Source of the DNA: Erwinia persicina
Lineage (GTDB): Bacteria > Pseudomonadota > Gammaproteobacteria > Enterobacterales > Enterobacteriaceae
Length of the DNA stretch: 64,000 bases
NCBI RefSeq assembly: GCF_014838825.1
Contig: NZ_JACYMO010000006.1
Coordinates: 88,582-152,581, forward strand
Direction of reading: 5' to 3'
The notes beneath the pieces are model-generated. The model had not been told where the DNA came from and did not search any database. It was given only the letters and a program-made list of their open reading frames with translations. This document shows, in pieces, positions 7,901-18,223 of the stretch; positions within the stretch are counted from its first letter, which is position 1, and each line of letters opens with the position of its first letter. The translations under genes and the position numbers were made by a program.

Positions 7901-10863
7901 TGCATCTTCTGCAGCAAAAATATTTGTCGGTACTCACCCGCCAGGAGTCCGGGGTCTTCAAGTATCAGTCGAAGCTGAAAGAGATCCCGCTGTCGGAAAC
8001 GCCACTGGATATTCCTGTCGGCGGTCATACGTTAGCCCTGGCTACCGACAAACCCGGTGATTACGTGCTGGTGGTGGAAAATGCCAAAGGCGAGGTGCTG
8101 AACCGTATCGCTTACAGCGTGGCCGGAAACGCCAACCTGACCCGCTCACTCGACCGCAATGCGGAGTTGAAACTCAAGCTGAACAGCGATAACTATCAGC
8201 CGGGCAGTGAGATTGAAGTGGCGATCAACGCGCCTTATACCGGCAGCGGGCTGATCACCATTGAAAAGGATCGGGTTTACAGCTGGCAGTGGTTCCACAC
8301 CACCACGACCAACTCCGTGCAGAAGATCCGCATTCCGGCCGGGCTGGAGGGCAATGCCTATATCAACGTGCAGTTTGTGCGTGATATTAACTCGGACGAG
8401 ATCTTTATGAGCCCGCTGAGTTACGGGGTTATGCCGTTTAAAATCAGTAATGATGCGCGTAAGAACAGCCTGCAGCTGGCGGCACCGCAGGTGATCAAGC
8501 CGGGCGACGATCTGACGGTCGACGTCACCACCGACGGGCCGCAGCAGGTGGTGGTATTCGCGGTGGATGAAGGGATCCTGCAGGTTGCACGCTATCGCCT
8601 GGCCGATCCACTGGACTACTTCTTCCGCAAGCGTGAACTGAATGTGGAAAGCGCGCAGATCCTCGATCTGATCCTGCCGGAGTTCAGCAAGCTGATGTCG
8701 CTGACCTCTGCGCCAGGCGGGGACGGTGGCGAAGGGCTGGATCTGCATCTCAACCCGTTTAAACGCAAGCGCGACAAGCCGGTCGCTTTCTGGTCGGGCA
8801 TCACTGACGTAAACGGGCAGGCACGGTTTAGCTGGCCGGTGCCGGACTACTTCAACGGCAGGATCCGCGTGATGGCCATTTCGGTTACGGCGGATAAAAT
8901 CGGTAAAGCGCAGACTGGCACCACCGTACGTGATGACATTATCCTGACGCCAAACGTTCCGGCAATGGTGGCTCCGGGGGATGAATTTGACGTTAGCGTG
9001 GGCGTCAGCAATAACCGAGAAGGGCAGGGCAATGACAAACTGCCCGTGACGATTAATGTGACGCCACCCCCTCAGCTGGAAGTGGTGGGTCAGGCCGCCC
9101 AGCCGCTGCAACTGGCGGCAAAACAGGAGGGCGTGGTCAGCTTCCGTCTGCGTGCCAAAGCCGAGCTGGGCGATGCGCCACTGGTCTTCAGCGCGCAGTA
9201 TGCGGATAAAACCAGCCAGCGAACGATCAGTACTTCTGTACGTCCTGCAATGCCGTTCCGCATCCAGACGGTGATGGGACGGATGAACGGCAGTCAGCAG
9301 CAGGTGGATAACCTGCGCCTGATGTTTGATGCTTTTGCGCAGCGCCAGGCGTCGGTATCGAATTCACCGCTGGTGCTGACCAGCGGTCTGGCAACATACC
9401 TGGCGAACTACCCCTATTACTGTTCTGAACAGATTGTCAGCCAGTCCATCCCGCTGCTGTTGCAAAGCGAACACCCCGAGCTGCGCAACGGGCTGGATGC
9501 CGCTAACGTGCGTCAGCAGCTGAAGGGCATTCTCGACGTGCTGCGCTCCCGACAGAATGGCGAGGGTGCCGTGGGTCTGTGGATGGCGACGCCGCAGGCA
9601 GATCCGTTTATTACGCCGTATGTGGTGCAGTACCTGCTGGAGGCAAAAGCGGCTGGTTATCCGCTGCCTGCCGGTATGCTGGAGGACGCCAATGTTGCGC
9701 TGCGTTCGCTGGCCGCCAGCGGATATGACGATCTCTACCACCTGCGACTGCGTGCCTGGGCGGTTTATCTGCTGACGCGTCAGGGTGAGATCACCACCAG
9801 TGCGCTCGGCTCAGTGCAGGAGACGCTAAAAAAACGCTATCCTGACAGCTGGCAGACCGATCTCAGTGCGCTCTATCTGGCCTCGTCCTGGCGTTTGCTG
9901 AAAGCCGATGATGAAGCGGAACGGCTGTTTGATCCGGGCTGGCAGGCACTGAATAAGGCGTATGACAAAAGCTGGTGGACACAGAACTACTACGATCCGC
10001 TGGTGCAGGACGCCACCCGGCTGTATCTGATCACCCGCCACTTCCCGGAGAAAGTGGCCGCGATCCCACCGCAGCTGCTGGAAAACATGGTCATGGCCCT
10101 GCGTGAAGAGCGTTACACCACCTTCTCAGCGGCAATGAGCATTCTGGCGCTGGAGAGCTATTCGGAGCAGGTCGCCAGGCAAAACGATGCGGCAGCGCTG
10201 ACCATCAACCAGCTGGGGCGCGACAACCGCACTCCGCAGCTGATCTCGGCACTGCAGGGGCGCTTTGCTCAGGGGAACTTCAGTTCAGCGGCAGCATCCG
10301 TTCAGTTCCGAAATGCCGGAAACGCACCGGCCTGGTATGTGGTCACACAAGCCGGTTACGACAGGGAAGCACCGCAGAAGGCGATCAACCGTGGTCTGGA
10401 AATCAGCCGCGACTACACGGACGCCGCCGGTAAAGTGGTCGACAAGGTCACGCTGGGGCAAACCCTTAACGTCCATCTGAAAATCCGCGCTAACTCGAAA
10501 GCGGCACTGAGCAATCTGGCGATTGTGGATCTCCTGCCGGGCGGTTTTGAAGTGGTTCAGCAGACGCCGCCTCCGCCGGAAGCCGATGAGGATGAAACGG
10601 CTGACGCCGCCTCAGCAGGATGGCAGTCGCCGCTGGCCGTCAGTGGATCCACCTGGGCGCCGGACTACAGCGACATTCGTGAAGATCGGGTGATTATTTA
10701 CGGGGGCGCCAGTACGGAACTGCAGGAGTTCGTTTACCAGATCAAAGCCACCAATACCGGCAGCTTTGTTATCCCTCCGGCGTACGGAGAGGCGATGTAC
10801 GATCGTGACATTCAGGCCATGTCAGCCAGTAGCGGAAAAATCACGGTGGTGGCAGCTGAATAG
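4909..10863 (+). CDS. Large bacterial alpha-2-macroglobulin
   Basis: A 1984-residue envelope protein thought to trap foreign proteases through a reactive thioester. Residues 1-45 are hydrophobic and basic, followed by a clear membrane segment near 68-88, so it is anchored in the inner membrane without a lipobox. The thioester motif is CSEQ with C1505, in YPYYCSEQ; E. coli YfhM has CLEQ in a similar context. E. coli YfhM is a 1653-residue lipoprotein, so this is a longer, differently anchored family member in the same position. pbpC starts 24 bp downstream, the usual pairing in which PbpC is thought to repair peptidoglycan after a breach. The acidic linker near 10570-10610 is specific to this protein. 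Confidence 0.93.
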   Translation: MDVITFILRLPFTLLKALCWLLSRFFRMLGWLLRPLLGEVNWQAPRWVNPLKARFTRLEQGIEQHPKKIALSVLLLVAAGVAGVYGWHWWQNRPRPIEVAPLTIQHSSVQAVNPQAVDYSVAKPAVQTLTLRFNQSVAPVTLVGKKITEGISVQPSLAGEWQWQNAWTLVFTPAQPLPMGAGYEVTLKPDTLLAPQIRIEQPRYTFTVPAFDYQIVSSEYYQDPQDNSHHSAIFNLRFTASADVQSVEKQLSLGLTAARGQPEQPLKYSVTWDEKKLNAWVRSSALQPMDHGGAVHLQVNSGVASSHPGSPVTRKTNGWVNVPNLYSLSLNDISAEVVDKPGSQGERALIIGFSDAVRDADVRKGVKAWLLPEKDPRRPASELSEVDYTVWDQDNVDQSIIDRSPAVPLSLNDAEETWQPQFSFKFDAPAKRYLLVLTDNAMTSSGGYKMAEKVWRVVQVPDYPKLLQFAAQGALLSVNGDKRISVAARNVPGLRVDIKRVIPSQLQHIVSFKSRQFASADFNRLNDEYFTERFRYQTTVNNDKPGEVSYQGVDLSRYLSTRPDSHRGVFLLTLSEWSPQQKEPEPGEEEYQEEDGQQEITGDSRFVVVTDLGIIAKRSQDKTRDLFVQSISSGQPVVGAKVSVVAKNGEKLLTRQTAEDGHVSFPSLEVYTSEREAVMFLVEKDGDVSFLPTGRDNDRGLDFSRFDVYGETTPDDTRTLGSYLFSDRGVYRPGDTFHIGVITRAADWAVPVGGIPVRAEIRDPRDKLMRTVPLTLSASGFNELSFTTEESSPTGEWNIYLYLPGKDDDSTRLLGSTAVNVKEFEPDQLKVRLTLTPDHQQGWVKPDALKASIDVQNLFGTPAQGRRVASKMTLRPVYPAFDRYADYAFYEARSASEGYETELEDSTTDENGAAAIKLDLSGFGESTYQLQLLSDAFVAGGGRSVAATARTLVSPYDYLIGVKADGDLGYIHQNAVRNVNLIAINPSLDTMAINGLSLHLLQQKYLSVLTRQESGVFKYQSKLKEIPLSETPLDIPVGGHTLALATDKPGDYVLVVENAKGEVLNRIAYSVAGNANLTRSLDRNAELKLKLNSDNYQPGSEIEVAINAPYTGSGLITIEKDRVYSWQWFHTTTTNSVQKIRIPAGLEGNAYINVQFVRDINSDEIFMSPLSYGVMPFKISNDARKNSLQLAAPQVIKPGDDLTVDVTTDGPQQVVVFAVDEGILQVARYRLADPLDYFFRKRELNVESAQILDLILPEFSKLMSLTSAPGGDGGEGLDLHLNPFKRKRDKPVAFWSGITDVNGQARFSWPVPDYFNGRIRVMAISVTADKIGKAQTGTTVRDDIILTPNVPAMVAPGDEFDVSVGVSNNREGQGNDKLPVTINVTPPPQLEVVGQAAQPLQLAAKQEGVVSFRLRAKAELGDAPLVFSAQYADKTSQRTISTSVRPAMPFRIQTVMGRMNGSQQQVDNLRLMFDAFAQRQASVSNSPLVLTSGLATYLANYPYYCSEQIVSQSIPLLLQSEHPELRNGLDAANVRQQLKGILDVLRSRQNGEGAVGLWMATPQADPFITPYVVQYLLEAKAAGYPLPAGMLEDANVALRSLAASGYDDLYHLRLRAWAVYLLTRQGEITTSALGSVQETLKKRYPDSWQTDLSALYLASSWRLLKADDEAERLFDPGWQALNKAYDKSWWTQNYYDPLVQDATRLYLITRHFPEKVAAIPPQLLENMVMALREERYTTFSAAMSILALESYSEQVARQNDAAALTINQLGRDNRTPQLISALQGRFAQGNFSSAAASVQFRNAGNAPAWYVVTQAGYDREAPQKAINRGLEISRDYTDAAGKVVDKVTLGQTLNVHLKIRANSKAALSNLAIVDLLPGGFEVVQQTPPPPEADEDETADAASAGWQSPLAVSGSTWAPDYSDIREDRVIIYGGASTELQEFVYQIKATNTGSFVIPPAYGEAMYDRDIQAMSASSGKITVVAAE

Positions 10864-10887
10864 TCCTGCCGCGAGGCGTTTGCTGCG

Positions 10888-13203
10888 ATGAAACGGCTGC
10901 TGCAAAATCTGGCGGTGGCGCTGGGATTACTGGCGCTGCTGCTGGCAGGCATCCGGCTGTGGCCGCACCCGCCACTGTCCCACGGGGTGCCGCTGTCAAC
11001 AGCGTGGTATGACCGGCACGGTACGCTGCTGCGTCTGTCGTTGGCCAGCGACGATCGCTATCGTCAGTGGACGCCGCTGGAGGCCATTTCGCCGCTGGCG
11101 GTGGACGGGCTGCTGCTGCATGAGGACCGCTGGTTTTATTATAATCCCGGCGTCAACCCGCTGAGCCTGGCACGCGGCTTCTGGCGCAGCTATGTGCTGG
11201 GAAGCAGCCGGCAGGGAGGATCGACTGTCACCATGCAGCTTGCCCGCATGCACTGGAAGCTCAATACGCGCTCACCCGGTGGCAAGATGGTTCAGGTATT
11301 ACGGGCGATCCAGCTCGAACTGAGCTACTCCAAACACGATATTCTGGAGGCCTATCTTAACGCTGCGCCTTACGGGCGAAACATTGAGAGCATCGGCGCG
11401 GCCAGCCTGATCTATTTTAATAAACCGCCGGCGGAGCTGACACTGGCAGAGGCGCTGACGCTGGCGGTACTGCCTCAGTCACCCAGCCTGCGGATGAATC
11501 CCCGCAGCGGTGAGGTCAGTCCTCCGCTGATGCAGGCGCGTAACCGCCTTTTTCAGCGGTGGCAGCACGCCCATCCCACCGACAGCAGCCAGCAGGCCCT
11601 GTTCAGATTGCCGCTGGCCCTGCGCCAGCCGCAGAATCTGCCTTATATTGCCCCCCATTTTATTGAACAGTTGCAGAACGGGGAGCGGGCGTCACGGGTC
11701 GACACCACGCTTGATGCCGGCCTGCAACAATTGGTGGAAAAACAGGTCAACGCGTTTATCCGCCGTAATCAGAGCCGGGGCATCCACAATACGGCGGTGC
11801 TGCTGGTAGACAGCCGCGATATGGGCGTACGGGCGCTGGTCGGGTCAGCCGACTATTACAATCGCCAGATACAGGGTCAGGTCAACGGCACGAATGCCAG
11901 GCGCTCACCGGGGTCGGCACTGAAACCCTTTATTTATGCGCTCGGCATGGAGCAGGGGATCTTACATCCGATGACGGTGCTGAAAGACGTTCCTTACTCT
12001 TTTGGCAGCTATGCGCCGGAAAATTTTGACCGCCGCTTTCTCGGGCCGGTCACCGCCACCGATGCGCTGAATTTCAGCCGTAATATCCCGGCGGTGACCA
12101 TTGCTTCCCGGCTGCACCAGCCGGGTTTTTACCAGTTTCTTCAGCTGGCCGGCATCAGCGGGCTGGCCAGTGAGAAACATTACGGACTGTCGCTGGTTCT
12201 GGGCGGCGGGGAAGTGACGGCGCAGGAGTTGGCAAAACTCTATGCGATGCTGGCAAACCGGGGGGCGCTGCGGGCGCTGCGGATGCGGGAACAGACGCCT
12301 CAGCCACCGGCATTCCGCCTGCTGAGTGAAGAGGCCAGCTTTATGACGCTGGATATCCTGCGCCAGCACCGTCGCCCGGGGGATACGCTGGCACAGCGTC
12401 CATCATCGCTACCGGTCTACTGGAAAACGGGAACGTCCTGGGGCTTTCGTGATGCCTGGAGCGTGGGGATCTTCGGCCCGTATGTGCTGGTGGTGTGGCA
12501 GGGGAACTTTAACGGCCAGGGGAATAACGCCTTTGTGGGCGTAGAAGCCGCCGCGCCGCTGTTCTTCAATATCATTGATAGCGTCATCGCCAGCTATCCC
12601 GGGCTGCGTGAACCTGAACACCGCTTTCCGCCGCATCTGAAGCGCGTGGAAATTTGCCTGCCGAGCGGAGATCTGCCGACGCAGTGGTGTCAGCAGCGTG
12701 GACGCAGCTGGTTTATCCCCGGAAAATCACCGATCAACGTGGATACGGTGTACCGGCCACTGCGCATCGACAATCACAGCGGTCAGCCGGTCTGTGCTCC
12801 CTGGGATCCGCAAGCCAGTCACGTTGAAGTGTTTGAGTTCTGGCCCTCAGACCTGGCCCAGGTCTTTATGCAGGCGGGCCTGCCCAAACGTGCTCCGCCT
12901 TCGGTAAGTTGCCAGCAGGGGGCGGTGGAGGGGGATGCGCCACGCATCACATCGCCGCTGAGACATACGACTTACCAGCTACGGCAGTCGCAGAAGGGGC
13001 GGGACAATATCAGCTTCAGTGCGGTGACCGATGCAGACAGCGCCACCGTTTACTGGTTTGTCGACGATGTATATCTTGGCTCAAGCGCCAGTAAGACGCC
13101 CCTCGACTGGCGGCCTTCCCGCCCCGGTAAATACCGTATCCGGGCAGTTGACGATCGCGGCCGGGCAGACAGCCGGGTGATCAATGTGGCCTTAATCCGC
13201 TAA
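10888..13203 (+). CDS. pbpC: Penicillin-binding protein 1C
   Basis: Bifunctional-type peptidoglycan synthase of 771 residues. An N-terminal membrane anchor (about 6-25) precedes a GT51 transglycosylase domain with catalytic E79 (in HEDRWF) and the GGSTVTMQLAR motif at 111-120. The transpeptidase domain has S343-A-L-K346, SRN near 395 and KTGTSWG near 515. The last 90 residues form the PbpC C-terminal domain. It is most likely co-transcribed with the macroglobulin gene 24 bp upstream. In E. coli the transpeptidase activity of PbpC is weak or unproven, although the motifs are present here. Confidence 0.95.
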   Translation: MKRLLQNLAVALGLLALLLAGIRLWPHPPLSHGVPLSTAWYDRHGTLLRLSLASDDRYRQWTPLEAISPLAVDGLLLHEDRWFYYNPGVNPLSLARGFWRSYVLGSSRQGGSTVTMQLARMHWKLNTRSPGGKMVQVLRAIQLELSYSKHDILEAYLNAAPYGRNIESIGAASLIYFNKPPAELTLAEALTLAVLPQSPSLRMNPRSGEVSPPLMQARNRLFQRWQHAHPTDSSQQALFRLPLALRQPQNLPYIAPHFIEQLQNGERASRVDTTLDAGLQQLVEKQVNAFIRRNQSRGIHNTAVLLVDSRDMGVRALVGSADYYNRQIQGQVNGTNARRSPGSALKPFIYALGMEQGILHPMTVLKDVPYSFGSYAPENFDRRFLGPVTATDALNFSRNIPAVTIASRLHQPGFYQFLQLAGISGLASEKHYGLSLVLGGGEVTAQELAKLYAMLANRGALRALRMREQTPQPPAFRLLSEEASFMTLDILRQHRRPGDTLAQRPSSLPVYWKTGTSWGFRDAWSVGIFGPYVLVVWQGNFNGQGNNAFVGVEAAAPLFFNIIDSVIASYPGLREPEHRFPPHLKRVEICLPSGDLPTQWCQQRGRSWFIPGKSPINVDTVYRPLRIDNHSGQPVCAPWDPQASHVEVFEFWPSDLAQVFMQAGLPKRAPPSVSCQQGAVEGDAPRITSPLRHTTYQLRQSQKGRDNISFSAVTDADSATVYWFVDDVYLGSSASKTPLDWRPSRPGKYRIRAVDDRGRADSRVINVALIR

Positions 13204-13422
13204 TTTCAGACGGATCCCCAGGCGCTTTTCTGGTCATCGATTGCCTGCCTGCGTAAAATAGTCGCAGGTGGGGAAAAAATGTCGCGATGAGGATCGGATT
13301 TTTCGATAAATTATTGAATCTCCGGTAGGCATCTCACGCGATGCCCCCTATAATCTGCGGCCATTTTCCCGGCCGGGAACCGTTTTCGCGGCTAAACTCG
13401 AAAGATAAGACAAGGGTCAACA

Positions 13423-13854
13423 ATGACTATTGAGCGTACATTTTCCATCGTAAAACCAAACGCTGTGGCAAAGAATGTGATCGGTGCCATCTTCAACCGT
13501 TTTGAAAGCGCTGGCTTCAAAATCGTTGGCAGCAAAATGCTGCACCTGAGCAAAGAGCAGGCAGAGGGTTTTTACGCGGAACACCAGGGCAAACCGTTCT
13601 TTGATGGTCTGGTTGAATTCATGACCTCCGGCCCGGTGGTGGTTTCCGTACTGGAAGGTGAAAATGCCGTGCAGCGTCATCGTGATCTGATGGGCGCAAC
13701 GAACCCGGCGAACGCGCTGGCCGGTACCCTGCGTGCTGACTACGCGGACAGCTTTACCGAGAATGCGACTCACGGTTCTGATTCTGCCGAATCTGCTGCC
13801 CGTGAAATCGCTTATTTCTTCGGTGAAGGCGAAATCTGCCCGCGCACCCGTTAA
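13423..13854 (+). CDS. ndk: Nucleoside diphosphate kinase
   Basis: Transfers the gamma-phosphate from ATP to nucleoside diphosphates through a phosphohistidine. The 143 residues match E. coli Ndk, with H117 in NATHGSDS and K12 near the N-terminus. It stands alone between pbpC and rlmN, with a 219-bp upstream gap that must hold its promoter and a terminator at 13935. Confidence 0.97.
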   Translation: MTIERTFSIVKPNAVAKNVIGAIFNRFESAGFKIVGSKMLHLSKEQAEGFYAEHQGKPFFDGLVEFMTSGPVVVSVLEGENAVQRHRDLMGATNPANALAGTLRADYADSFTENATHGSDSAESAAREIAYFFGEGEICPRTR

Positions 13855-13934
13855 TCCGGCTGCCTGACGGAACGGGGTTTACAAAAAAAGTGAGTTTGCT
13901 CCTTTAACCCTTATCACGTCATGAGTACAATAAT

Positions 13935-13961
13935 GCGCCCCTGAGCTGTGTTCGGGGGCGC
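13935..13961 (+). terminator. ndk terminator
   Basis: A 7-bp GC stem (13935-13941 with 13955-13961) with a 13-base loop is followed by TTCTATTTTATT, a typical Rho-independent layout, 80 bp after ndk. Confidence 0.75.
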
Positions 13962-14022
13962 TTCTATTTTATTCACTCCAAACCCAGTGCCATAACGTGT
14001 AACAACGAGGCCAGAGAAAATT

Positions 14023-15192
14023 ATGTCAGAACTTATTGTGACGCCGTCGCCTGCATCTCCTGCAATCGCCACCCCTAAAAAAGAAAAAGTGAATCTGCTC
14101 GACCTCAACCGTCAGCAGATGCGTGAGTTTTTTGCCGGTATGGGAGAAAAGCCGTTCCGTGCCGATCAGGTCATGAAATGGATCTATCACTACTGCTGTG
14201 ATGACTTCGATGAGATGACCGATATCAACAAGGTCTTCCGGAACAAGCTGAAAGAGGTTGCCGAAATCCGTGCGCCGGAAGTGGCTGAAGAGCAGCGCTC
14301 GACAGATGGCACCATCAAGTGGGCTATCCAGGTCGGCGGCCAGCAGGTCGAAACCGTTTATATCCCCGAAAAAGACCGCGCCACGCTGTGTGTTTCTTCC
14401 CAGGTGGGCTGTGCGCTGGAGTGTAAGTTCTGCTCGACAGCGCAGCAGGGCTTTAACCGCAACCTGCGCGTATCCGAAATTATTGGTCAGGTATGGCGTG
14501 CGGCGAAAATTATCGGTGCCACCAAAGTTACCGGCCAGCGTCCCATCACCAACGTGGTGATGATGGGCATGGGGGAGCCGCTGCTCAACCTGACTAATGT
14601 GGTGCCGGCGATGGAAATCATGCTGGATGACTTTGGTTTCGGCCTGTCAAAACGTCGCGTAACGCTGTCAACATCCGGTGTGGTTCCGGCGCTGGATAAG
14701 CTGGGTGATATGATCGATGTTGCGCTGGCGATCTCGCTTCATGCGCCGAATGACACAATTCGTGACGAAATTGTGCCGGTCAACAAAAAGTACAATATTG
14801 AAACGTTCCTGGCCTCGGTCAGCCGTTATATTGGCAAGTCCAACGCTAATCAGGGGCGTGTCACCATCGAGTACGTGATGCTCGACCACGTCAATGACAG
14901 TACCGATAATGCCCATGAGCTGGCAGCCTTGTTGAAAAACACGCCGTGTAAAATTAATCTGATCCCATGGAACCCCTTCCCGGGCGCACCTTATGGACGC
15001 AGTTCGAACAGCCGCATCGATCGCTTCTCTAAAGTGTTGATGGATTATGGATTTACTACTATTGTGCGTAAAACCCGTGGTGATGATATCGATGCTGCCT
15101 GCGGCCAGTTAGCCGGGGACGTGATTGACCGTACCAAGCGCACACTGAAAAAGAAAATGGCCGGTGAAGCGATATCTGTGAAGGCGATCTGA
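14023..15192 (+). CDS. rlmN: 23S rRNA/tRNA adenine-C2 methyltransferase RlmN
   Basis: Radical SAM enzyme that methylates A2503 of 23S rRNA and A37 of some tRNAs. The 389 residues carry the cluster-binding cysteines C130, C134 and C137 (CALECKFC), and a C-terminal cysteine in [10 protein letters not shown] that acts as the methyl-relay residue. The N-terminus is about 5 residues longer than in E. coli. rlmN, pilW, rodZ, ispG and hisS follow each other closely, as in E. coli. Confidence 0.96.
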   Translation: MSELIVTPSPASPAIATPKKEKVNLLDLNRQQMREFFAGMGEKPFRADQVMKWIYHYCCDDFDEMTDINKVFRNKLKEVAEIRAPEVAEEQRSTDGTIKWAIQVGGQQVETVYIPEKDRATLCVSSQVGCALECKFCSTAQQGFNRNLRVSEIIGQVWRAAKIIGATKVTGQRPITNVVMMGMGEPLLNLTNVVPAMEIMLDDFGFGLSKRRVTLSTSGVVPALDKLGDMIDVALAISLHAPNDTIRDEIVPVNKKYNIETFLASVSRYIGKSNANQGRVTIEYVMLDHVNDSTDNAHELAALLKNTPCKINLIPWNPFPGAPYGRSSNSRIDRFSKVLMDYGFTTIVRKTRGDDIDAACGQLAGDVIDRTKRTLKKKMAGEAISVKAI

Positions 15193-15269
15193 AACCCAGC
15201 CTTATCCGCGGTTGACCCTGGTGAGATTGGCGTACGATAGTGCGTTAATACTGACAGGGAGTCACAGAG

Positions 15270-16001
15270 ATGCGAACAGGGCGGGCTGCCGTTTTGCTGC
15301 TGGTGCTGCTGGCGAGTTGCCGGACATTACCGCAGCCGGACGGGCTGGTTGAAACACGGATTCAGTTAGGAATGGCGTATCTGGCACGCGGCAACAATGA
15401 CGCCGCACGCAGGAATTTACAGCGTGCGCTCGATCTTGCCCCTGGGGATTACCGCAGCCAGCTGGCGATGGCACGTTACCGACAGCAGACTGGCGATACC
15501 CGCAGCGCGCAGTTACATTATCGCCGCGCCCTTAAATTAGCAGCGCAAAACAGCTATGTGCTTAATAATTACGGTGCGTTTCTCTGCGGATTAGGGCAGT
15601 ATGATGCGGCACAACGGCAGTTCCGCAGGGCCATGGATGATTCAACCAACGGGCTTCGTGCTGACAGTGTTGAAAATTCGGGCTACTGCTTTTTGAATGC
15701 CGGGCAGCATGAAAAAGCCTATCACGCACTGATGGACGCGGTGCGGACCGAACCAGCCAAAGGATTGCCTATGCTGGCAGAAGCCGAAAGGCGATTTGGA
15801 AAGGGAAAACGCGCAGAATCGCGGGTTCTGTTGGATATTTACCAACAAAACTTTCCGGTTTCGGCAGAAAGCCTGTGGTTAGAGATTCGCTTCGCCGCGC
15901 AGGCAAATCAACTCGATGACGTTCAACATTATGGGGTACAGCTTGCGCGAATTTTTCCACACTCGATACAGTACCAGCATTTTTTAGCTAATGAATACTG
16001 A
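15270..16001 (+). CDS. pilW: PilW-like TPR lipoprotein
   Basis: 243 residues. A short signal peptide ends in the lipobox LLASC (cysteine at 17), so the protein is predicted to be lipid-anchored. Tetratricopeptide-like helical repeats follow, beginning near residue 28 ([17 protein letters not shown]). PilW in Neisseria and Pseudomonas helps assemble type IV pilus secretin; the role in enterobacteria is unclear. A GGGAG ribosome site precedes the ATG. The 3' end overlaps rodZ by 11 bp, which suggests translational coupling. Confidence 0.88.
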   Translation: MRTGRAAVLLLVLLASCRTLPQPDGLVETRIQLGMAYLARGNNDAARRNLQRALDLAPGDYRSQLAMARYRQQTGDTRSAQLHYRRALKLAAQNSYVLNNYGAFLCGLGQYDAAQRQFRRAMDDSTNGLRADSVENSGYCFLNAGQHEKAYHALMDAVRTEPAKGLPMLAEAERRFGKGKRAESRVLLDIYQQNFPVSAESLWLEIRFAAQANQLDDVQHYGVQLARIFPHSIQYQHFLANEY

Positions 16002-16983
16002 AGCCACTCAAGAAAAATCTAGCGTAAATTCAACAGGCGAGCGCCTGCGTGGTGCCCGTGAGCTTATGGGCCTGACTCAGCAGAATGTTGCTGAACGCCT
16101 CTGCCTGAAACTTTCCACCGTTCGTGATATTGAAGAGGACAAGTCGCCTGCCGATCTGGCGTCGACATTCTTGCGTGGCTATATTCGCTCCTACGCACGC
16201 CTGGTGCGTGTGCCGGAAGAAGAGCTGCTACCGATGATGGCAAAACAAGCCCCGGTCAGAGCCGCAAAAGTTGAACCGATGCAAAGCTACTCCCTCGGAA
16301 AACGCCGCAAAAAACGCGACGGCTGGTTGATGATCTTCACCTGGCTGGTGCTGTTTGTTGTGGTGGGCCTGACGGGAGCCTGGTGGTGGCAGAATCATAA
16401 AGCCGCTCAGGATGATCTGGTGACGATGGCCGATCAGAATGCTTCACCTGAAGGGGATAACAGCCAGTCCATCCCCTTAACTGACAGTAACGCCAGCAGC
16501 GGTGCCGATAACGGCTCGCAGACGGCGATTCCGTTAGACACTACGCCAGCAGAGTCGGCGAACACCAGCAGTGCACCTGCTGCTGCCACGCCGACGGCGG
16601 AAGCGCCCTCTGTGGCGAACACGCAGGCTGACAATACTCAGCCTGCCGTGGTTTCACCAAGCCAGGCACCGGTTGATACCGGTGCCAGTGGTCAATTGCC
16701 TACCAGCAGCGCAGGCGTCAGCCAGCCTGCAGTTGACCCGAATGCCGTCATTATGAATTTTTCCGCCGATTGCTGGCTGGAAGTGACCGACGCCGCAGGC
16801 AAGAAATTGTTTAGCGGTATTCAGCGCAGCGGGGGCAAACTGAGCCTTGCTGGTACAGCACCTTATCGTTTAAAAATTGGTGCGCCAGCCGCAGTACAGA
16901 TTGAGTATCAGGGCAAACCTGTCGATCTGAGTCGTTATATCCGTACTAACCAGGTTGCTCGCCTGACTTTAGGTGCGCAATAA
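15991..16983 (+). CDS. rodZ: Cytoskeleton protein RodZ
   Basis: Bitopic inner-membrane protein that links MreB filaments to the cell-wall elongation machinery. The 330 residues show a cytoplasmic helix-turn-helix domain (about 15-85), a basic stretch and one membrane segment (about 111-133), then a Ser/Thr/Ala/Pro-rich periplasmic linker (about 140-250) and a C-terminal beta domain (about 250-330). The start lies inside pilW. The ispG start is 40 bp downstream. Confidence 0.95.
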   Translation: MNTEATQEKSSVNSTGERLRGARELMGLTQQNVAERLCLKLSTVRDIEEDKSPADLASTFLRGYIRSYARLVRVPEEELLPMMAKQAPVRAAKVEPMQSYSLGKRRKKRDGWLMIFTWLVLFVVVGLTGAWWWQNHKAAQDDLVTMADQNASPEGDNSQSIPLTDSNASSGADNGSQTAIPLDTTPAESANTSSAPAAATPTAEAPSVANTQADNTQPAVVSPSQAPVDTGASGQLPTSSAGVSQPAVDPNAVIMNFSADCWLEVTDAAGKKLFSGIQRSGGKLSLAGTAPYRLKIGAPAAVQIEYQGKPVDLSRYIRTNQVARLTLGAQ

Positions 16984-17022
16984 CGCATCTTCTCTGGTCT
17001 CGAGTAATTGTGGAGAAAGAAT

Positions 17023-18144
17023 ATGCATAACGAAGCACCCATTATCCGTCGCAAATCAAAACGCATTTACGTCGGCAAGGTGCCCGTGGGTGACGGTGCA
17101 CCTATCGCCGTTCAGTCCATGACCAATACCCGTACCACCGACGTTGCCGCGACGGTCGCCCAGATCAAAGCGCTGGAACGTGTCGGTGTCGACATCGTAC
17201 GTGTCTCCGTGCCGACCATGGATGCCGCGGAAGCTTTCCGTCTGATCAAACAGCAGGTTAACGTCCCGCTGGTCGCTGACATCCATTTTGACTACCGTAT
17301 CGCGCTGAAAGTGGCCGAATATGGGGTGGACTGCCTGCGCATTAACCCCGGCAATATCGGCAACGAAGAGCGCATCCGCTCAGTCGTTGACTGTGCACGC
17401 CACTACAATATTCCTATCCGTATTGGTGTGAACGGCGGTTCGCTGGAAAAAGATCTGCAGGAAAAATATGGCGAGCCTAATCCCCAGGCGCTGCTGGAAT
17501 CCGCCATGCGTCACGTGGATATTCTTGACCGTCTGAACTTTGATATGTTCAAAGTCAGCGTCAAGGCCTCCGATGTGTTTCTTGCCGTTGAATCCTATCG
17601 GCTGCTGGCTAAGCAGATCGACCAGCCGCTGCACTTAGGCATCACCGAAGCCGGTGGCGCCCGAGCGGGCGCGGTGAAATCCGCCATTGGTCTTGGCCTG
17701 TTACTGTCTGAAGGCATTGGCGATACCCTGCGTATCTCGCTGGCGGCGGACCCGGTGGAAGAAGTGAAAGTCGGCTTTGATATCCTGAAGTCGCTGCGCA
17801 TTCGCTCACGCGGGATCAATTTTATCGCCTGCCCGACTTGTTCACGTCAGGAATTTGACGTTATCGGTACGGTGAATGCGCTAGAAGAGCGGCTGGAAGA
17901 TATTATCACCCCGATGGACATCTCTATCATTGGCTGTGTAGTTAACGGCCCCGGTGAAGCGACCGTTTCCACCATGGGTGTGACTGGCGGCAGTAAAAAA
18001 AGTGGTTTCTACGAGGACGGCGTGCGTCTGCGCGAGCGTCTTGATAACGACAATATGATTGACCAGTTGGAAGCGCGCATCCGTGCGAAAGCCACCATCC
18101 TGGACGCATCACGCCGGATTGATATCCAGCAGGTCGAAAAATAA
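17023..18144 (+). CDS. ispG: 4-hydroxy-3-methylbut-2-enyl diphosphate synthase
   Basis: Penultimate enzyme of the MEP isoprenoid pathway, a [4Fe-4S] reductase. The 373 residues (E. coli 372) hold the cluster cysteines in ACPTCSR and [11 protein letters not shown]. The ATG at 17023 follows GGAGAAAG; a TTG five codons upstream in the same frame is unlikely because the E. coli protein also begins MHN. It lies between rodZ and hisS. Confidence 0.96.
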   Translation: MHNEAPIIRRKSKRIYVGKVPVGDGAPIAVQSMTNTRTTDVAATVAQIKALERVGVDIVRVSVPTMDAAEAFRLIKQQVNVPLVADIHFDYRIALKVAEYGVDCLRINPGNIGNEERIRSVVDCARHYNIPIRIGVNGGSLEKDLQEKYGEPNPQALLESAMRHVDILDRLNFDMFKVSVKASDVFLAVESYRLLAKQIDQPLHLGITEAGGARAGAVKSAIGLGLLLSEGIGDTLRISLAADPVEEVKVGFDILKSLRIRSRGINFIACPTCSRQEFDVIGTVNALEERLEDIITPMDISIIGCVVNGPGEATVSTMGVTGGSKKSGFYEDGVRLRERLDNDNMIDQLEARIRAKATILDASRRIDIQQVEK

Positions 18145-18223
18145 TTAATCGCGCCCGGTAATGCCCTGGGGACCACAACGGTGGGTTATCCCGGGGCGGG
18201 CACTCATTGATGAGAACATTGCA

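Noticed and set aside
18161..18223. 21 extra codons at the hisS start
   Set aside because: They cover a GC-rich leader; the GTG at 18224 gives the conserved [10 protein letters not shown] start.
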